The position numbers and the translations under genes were made by a program. Below are positions 63,448-64,000 of a stretch of DNA of 64,000 nt, piece by piece. Position 1 is the stretch's first letter, and every line of letters begins with the position of its first letter. This stretch comes from JBLMXQ01 sp050257855. Its GTDB lineage: Bacteria > Acidobacteriota > Vicinamibacteria > Vicinamibacterales > CAVVIG01. A model generated the notes under the pieces. That model was not told the DNA's origin, made no database searches, and saw only the letters and a list, made by a program, of their open reading frames with translations. Location of the stretch: NCBI GenBank assembly GCA_050257855.1, contig JBLMXQ010000093.1, positions 16,706-80,705 on the forward strand. The letters are read 5' to 3'.

Positions 63448-64000
63448 GTGGCCAGAAAACCGCGGCTCGACGTCCTCCTCGTGGAGCGCGGCCTCGTGTC
63501 GTCGCGCGAGCGGGCGCGCGCGCTCATTCTCGCCAGGCGCGTGAAGGTCGCCGGACGCGTCGAGTCGAAGGCCGGCACGGCCGTCGCCGACGACGCCGTC
63601 ATCGAGCTCGTCGAGGCCGATCATCCGTGGGTCGGCCGGGGCGGCGTCAAGCTGGCGCACGCGCTCGACGTGTTCGCCATCGACCCGCGCGGGCGCACGG
63701 CGCTCGACGTCGGCGCCTCGACCGGCGGGTTCACCGACGTGCTGCTGCAGCGCGGCGCGCGGGACGTCATCGCCCTGGACGTCGGCCACAATCAGCTCGA
63801 CTGGAAGCTCCGGAGCGACCCGCGCGTCATCGTCCGTGAAGGTGTGAACGCCCGAGCACTGACTGATGCAGACGTTCCGCACCCGGTCGACATCGTCACG
63901 ATCGATGTGTCGTTCATCTCCTTGAAACACATTCTTCCCGAAGTACCGAAGGTGCTCACGGACGGCGCCGACGTCGTGGCGCTCGTAAAACCGCAGTTCG
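63448..64000 (+). CDS. tlyA: TlyA-family rRNA 2'-O-methyltransferase, 3' end outside window
   Basis: Methylates rRNA and is related to hemolysin A. The N-terminal S4 RNA-binding domain reads RKPRLDVLLVERGLVSSRERARALILARRVKV. The FtsJ-type methyltransferase begins WVGRGGVKLAHALDVF, GRTALDVGASTGGFTDVLLQRGA and continues to VDIVTIDVSFISL. Truncated at the window edge at the family's KPQF (184 codons seen). Start GTG 63448, 6 nt after the prenyl synthase stop. Confidence 0.95.
   Translation, partial: MARKPRLDVLLVERGLVSSRERARALILARRVKVAGRVESKAGTAVADDAVIELVEADHPWVGRGGVKLAHALDVFAIDPRGRTALDVGASTGGFTDVLLQRGARDVIALDVGHNQLDWKLRSDPRVIVREGVNARALTDADVPHPVDIVTIDVSFISLKHILPEVPKVLTDGADVVALVKPQF

Overview
The window is a dense, high-GC chromosomal segment from a Gram-negative bacterium. 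The best guess is an acidobacterium of the Vicinamibacteria type. The guess rests on a large MacB/FtsX-type permease, secreted BNR-repeat and M28 proteins, lipid A genes (lpxD, lpxB), paired M16 peptidases and an RND pump. It is inferred from gene content, not from a marker gene. I see no rRNA, tRNA, CRISPR array, insertion sequence or phage gene, and no gene-free stretch longer than about 300 bases.

Layout. 1-9.3 kb: an edge-truncated ABC permease, an MsbA-like exporter, a large BNR-repeat secreted protein, a SurA-like/DsbA fusion and a zinc-ribbon rhomboid protease. 9.3-15.1 kb: a membrane protein coupled to a GH15 glucoamylase, the GTPase TypA, a tetraheme cytochrome, an FmdB zinc ribbon and an Rrf2 regulator. 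15.3-24.6 kb: an M28 peptidase with an RND pump and adaptor, then a CueR-like regulator overlapping a copper P-type ATPase with duplicated N-terminal metal-binding modules. 24.7-25.3 kb: a VapBC-type toxin-antitoxin pair with tandem operators. 25.3-31.5 kb: an M49-like peptidase, YqgE, a remnant of a UdgX-like glycosylase, QueG and aconitase. 31.7-38 kb: AmtB, a MocR regulator divergent from an IlvE-like aminotransferase, and a two-gene osmolyte ABC transporter. 38-40.2 kb: three secreted or outer-membrane proteins linked by GTGA overlaps, the middle one a metzincin. 40.2-47 kb: lpxD, a beta-barrel protein, M16, M16-LolA-like and lpxB, which looks like an outer-membrane biogenesis block. 47-56 kb: an S1/P1-type hydrolase and a YdjM-like protein on a shared promoter, endonuclease IV, AMMECR1 and Memo, gatCA without gatB, and a metallopeptidase/ATP-grasp pair. 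56-64 kb: RNA polymerase omega with small membrane proteins, a heat-shock block (hsp20, dnaK, hsp20), YmdB, xseA, xseB, a prenyl synthase and the start of tlyA.

Two themes cut across the window. First, many genes have a TANNNT-like -10 box ending 5-8 nt before the start codon, which predicts leaderless mRNAs. In two cases an ATG inside a TATGAT box competes with a GTG 12 nt downstream. Second, short tandem repeats of 7 or 9 bp lie between genes and have also entered coding sequence, in the DnaK tail and in the linkers of the copper ATPase. Translational coupling by ATGA, GTGA or TTGA overlaps is very common, and several non-ATG starts follow from it.
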